Shown: piece after piece, positions 60,922-64,000 of the stretch
How the letters are laid out: the number at the start of each line of letters is the position of its first letter
Position numbering within the stretch: position 1 is the stretch's first letter
DNA from: Sclerotinia nivalis
Lineage: Eukaryota > Ascomycota > Leotiomycetes > Helotiales > Sclerotiniaceae
Length of the DNA: 64,000 nucleotides
Reading direction: 5' to 3'
NCBI GenBank assembly: GCA_029531795.1
Contig: JAPEIS010000015.1
Coordinates: 1,860,001-1,924,000 of the forward strand
The notes under the pieces: model-generated
What the model saw: only the letters and a program-made list of their open reading frames with translations
What the model was told of the DNA's origin: nothing
Database searches by the model: none
Translations under genes and position numbers: made by a program

Positions 60922-61650
60922 ACATTAGTTTCAATTTTTTGGAACTAAATTTAAAGAAAATATATAAGACAAATAAAAACAACAGAAAATGAATCGATAT
61001 ATATAATAAAAAGCTTTTTTGATTTTGTTTTATTTGATTATTCTATTTTTTTAATAATAATTGGATTATGTATTTCTTTTCTTTTATTCGAAGATATCTT
61101 TTTGTATAGTTTTAGAATAATAATATTATTATTTTCAAAATCCTTTAAATCCGATAAACTATTTTTACTTGATATATAGAAAGATTGATATAATTCAATA
61201 AAGATCTTTTAACAGAATTATTTTGTTTTATCGTTTTCTGTTTTTATAATTTTAATTTCCTTAATAAAAAGATCAATTCTGTTATCTATAAACAACTCTT
61301 TAAAATATAAATCAAATTATAATACATTGATTTCCTTTTGAGATATTATTATTCAAATACTAGATTTATTTAAAAAATCAATATTGATTTCAAGGGTTTT
61401 TCCAATAGTTTTAATTTATACAAATATAAAACCGAATATAGAAAAGTTGATATATAATCTATATACTTTAAAATTAAAGTTTATTTAAATTGAAAACAAA
61501 GTATTCAGAGTTTTATTAATTTTAGTTTTAATTTTTTGTATTTCTTTCTTTGCTTTTTTCGCAAATATTCTAATCTTTTTAATATATTTTTCTTTTAAAA
61601 AAATAAACTTTCGTTTTTTAATAAATTTAGATAATTGAACAATTTCTCTT
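60922..61650 (-). pseudogene. Helicase-like remnant, block B, upstream part
   Basis: This is the equivalent of 17004-17640 in block A. Minus-strand text still shows the LFVIYT-like and LYSLSDL-like neighbourhood with more stops. Together with 49800-50250 it forms the block-B copy of the helicase-like region, split by copia-3. Confidence 0.35.
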
Positions 61651-64000
61651 TTTATTTATAAAACATTTGTAATTCTTTTAATCATCAATTTTCGAAGCAA
61701 ACCAATTTGCTTTTCGTTATATTCTTTCAACAATTGCAACATTTTTGGAGATATTTCGTTTTTATATATATATATATCAAAAGCTCAATAATTTTTTTTT
61801 CAATAATTCTTTGGTTTTTGAAGAAAGCGTTCGTTTTGAAGATGATTTCTTTGTATTTCTGAATAAATATAATTAAATTCTTTAATTGGATTCTTTTGTA
61901 ATATCAATTTGAAATTTTCTTATTAATATCATTTTTACCTTTAAAGCCTTTTTCATTTGATAATATTTCAGGATTTATTATAATAGATATAATAATATCA
62001 AGATTGATAGATTTCAAAGTAATTGAAGTTTTAGAAAATCCAAAAAAGTAAGATATATAACTAAAAGTATTCTTTTTAGATTAAATTAATTCATTTTGAT
62101 AATATCGGGTATTGTTTATTTTATCTTTAAAGAATCGAATAATATTAGTTTCAATGTACTATATTCTGTAAAATTCGTTTTATATTATTAATTCTTAATT
62201 TGATTTATCAATTATTTCTTTATTAGATTTATTCAATATAGATATACTAAAGTATCTAATAATTTTTTTTGATAGATACTTGTTTGAATTTATTGAGCTT
62301 ATAGTTATAATTAAAACAATAAATCGAAAATAGATTTTATCTTTATAATCTATGTATTTGTAAATATTGATTAAGTTATTCATTTTAACAAAGATACTTT
62401 TGTTTGGATTGTAATTATATTCAATAAAAACTATAATGTATCGTTTTTTCCTTTTTTTTTCAAATAAGATATATTTCTTCAATTGAATTTCCTATTGTAT
62501 CAGATTTTGTTGTAAAACAATTATAAAATATAATATATTATAGAATATTATAATAAATCTTTTTGATATATTATTTGATATATATAGATATTAAATATTA
62601 AAAAGATTAATAAAAGAATATAATATAAAAGAATCTTTATTATTCTTATTAATATATTATATTGATAATTTTTTGATATAAAGTTTTGTATATTATAGCT
62701 TTGTTAGTATATAGATATATAATCAAAATTGTAATATTTTCTTAAGATTCATTTTGTTTATATTAATATTATTCGAGTAATTATGTAACATTTGATAAAG
62801 TATCTAGAATATATTATATATTTGATAAATTTTGGAGTAGAATTCAGGATTGATTTTAGGAAGTTCAAGTTTCTTTAATAATTTCTACGATTTGTTTTGT
62901 TTATAAAATTTATAAAATTTATTTTATTTATATTTGTTATTGAAATCAAAGATATCCGAAATTTGTAATTCAATAAGAAAGTTTGCATTATTAATATATC
63001 TTTTTTTTATTAATTTCAAGTATTTTAATATATTATAATATCTTATATTATATTTAAAGATTCTTCAATTCCCAAATTAAATTTTCGAAATTTCATTTCA
63101 TTTCATCTAAATCTTCAATATTTATATCTTTTTGATCATTACTGATAATAATATTAAATCTTCGAAATATAATAAATATATTAAATTTAAACTTTATTGA
63201 ATATTCCATTTAAATCTTTAATCTTTTATTTTTAGAAGATATATTTTCATTTAGCAATTGGAATAAAAACTTCTTTTTTGATAATTCGGATTCTGAAAGT
63301 GTTTTCATTTTCCATTTTGAAATTTTTATATTCAATTTTGTATTTTTATAAATCTTTTTTTCAAATTATATTTGCTTTTTGATATTAACTTTCTTTACTG
63401 AAAGAAAATGAATATTCGATTTTAATTGAATATCTCGAATTTCGAATTTCAAAGTAGTATCGATTATAATATTCTTTTTAGTTGTTTTAATAATATTTCT
63501 AATAACGATTCGCAATTTCTTTATATAAATTGAATCTTTAAAATTATCAAAGAAATAAAGTTCGTATTTTGCTAAATCAAATATCTTAGTTTTTTCAAAG
63601 ATCATTATAAGTTTCTTCAAGAATATATCTAACTCGAATTACTAATCAATAAAATTCATCGAATTAAAAAAGAATATATATAAAACATTATTCCAAATAT
63701 TAATCTTTTCGTTTGAAAGTTCAAGCTTTTGAATATCGATTTCTATATCATTTATTACAAATATCCTTATTATAGAAGGTTTGTAATATAGTGATATTGG
63801 TATTGATTCAGAATATATAAAGAATACAAAGGGAGACTAGTTTAATAGTTATGATTGAAATATAGAGGGAAGTTGATTTAGCGGTTATGGTTGAGATGCA
63901 GAGGAAGGCTGGTTTGGCGGTTATAATTGAAATACAGAGAGAAGCTAGTTTGGGGGTTATAATTGAAATGCAAAATGATAAGAAGAAGGATAGAAAAAGA
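61651..64000 (-). pseudogene. N-terminal part of the large block-B protein (runs off the window)
   Basis: Equivalent of 17640-20010. Open pieces: 62482-62195, with FIEYNYNPNKSIFVKMNNLI and NSNKYLSKKIIRYF; and 63620-63366, with FDLAKYELYFFDNFKDSIYI and IRNIIKTTKKNIIIDTTLKF. The latter matches the block-A text YELYLFNNPKDSIHTRKL closely. Conservation of these words in two separately decaying copies supports real former coding sequence. Confidence 0.4.
63829..63972 (-). repeat. 36-bp coding tandem repeat, four units (block B)
   Basis: Units lie at 63829-63864, 63865-63900, 63901-63936 and 63937-63972, the last with gagagaagctagtttggggg. They show the same Pro/Gln/Ser-rich minus-strand coding as in block A, with one unit more. 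Confidence 0.82.

Larger units (their letters stand above)
41885..64000 (-). repeat. Block B: second copy of the >10-kb unidentified repeat
   Basis: It has the same order and orientation as block A. It is interrupted by copia-3 with its nested LINE (50251-60921), a gypsy fragment (48693-49367) and a 190-bp segment (47914-48107), and is cut by the window edge. Block B is more mutated than A: A-copy words such as tataatatacaatttcttct or acaaatcggttatt appear with extra A and T. Readable minus-strand text is the same as in A: the acidic segment (45400-45169), the helicase-like stretch (60917-61650 and 50250-49800) and the proline repeat (63829-63972). Confidence 0.7.

Overview
The window reads as gene-empty, very AT-rich heterochromatin of a filamentous fungus, most likely an ascomycete. 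No intact host gene, tRNA or rRNA is visible. Nearly every interpretable stretch is a decayed transposable element: Ty1/copia, Ty3/gypsy chromovirus, a Tad1-like LINE, a Tc1-type DNA transposon, two Plavaka-type DNA transposons and a miniature LTR element. Decay is mostly C-to-T and G-to-A transition. In-frame stops sit where Gln (CAA/CAG), Trp (TGG) or Arg (CGA) is expected, which is the signature of repeat-induced point mutation (RIP) or a similar cytosine mutator. Short islands of normal GC content survive.

Layout. 485-6320 (-): copia-1, with gag, protease, integrase, RT and RNase H all recognisable. 6330-7745 (+): a gypsy integrase/chromodomain tail and LTR. 7730-9110 (-): a second gypsy integrase remnant that converges on it. 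9671-about 20010: block A, over 10 kb, decayed minus-strand coding sequence of mostly unknown kind with one helicase-like stretch. 21134-24640 (+): Plavaka-1. 25050-25600: a 42-bp minisatellite. 25671-30858 (-): a gypsy element split by a Tc1 transposon (29383-30592). 30862-33415 (+): copia-2, the inverted partner of copia-1, carrying a 432-bp miniature LTR element at 32037-32468. 33430-35290 (+): Plavaka-2. 35291-39760: arrays of 9-bp repeats with decayed coding sequence between them. 41885-64000: block B, the second copy of block A in the same orientation, interrupted by copia-3 (50251-60916). The 5' LTR of copia-3 is itself split by a LINE (50312-56147).

The insertion history can be read directly. 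Block B was invaded by copia-3 (5-bp target duplication aaatt; the empty site is preserved in block A). Copia-3 was then invaded by the LINE (13-bp target duplication). Copia-2 was invaded by the miniature LTR element (5-bp duplication attag; the empty site is preserved in copia-1), and its 5' end abuts a gypsy LTR. The gypsy leader was invaded by Tc1 at a TA.

The best candidate for something undescribed is the A/B block. It is over 10 kb, present twice in direct orientation, and shows no recognisable reverse transcriptase, integrase or known transposase. It carries a proline/glutamine-rich 12-residue repeat, a SNF2-like helicase C-terminal stretch, an acidic segment and an 85-bp tandem array. 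Homology calls come from reading translations by eye; no alignment or database search was possible.
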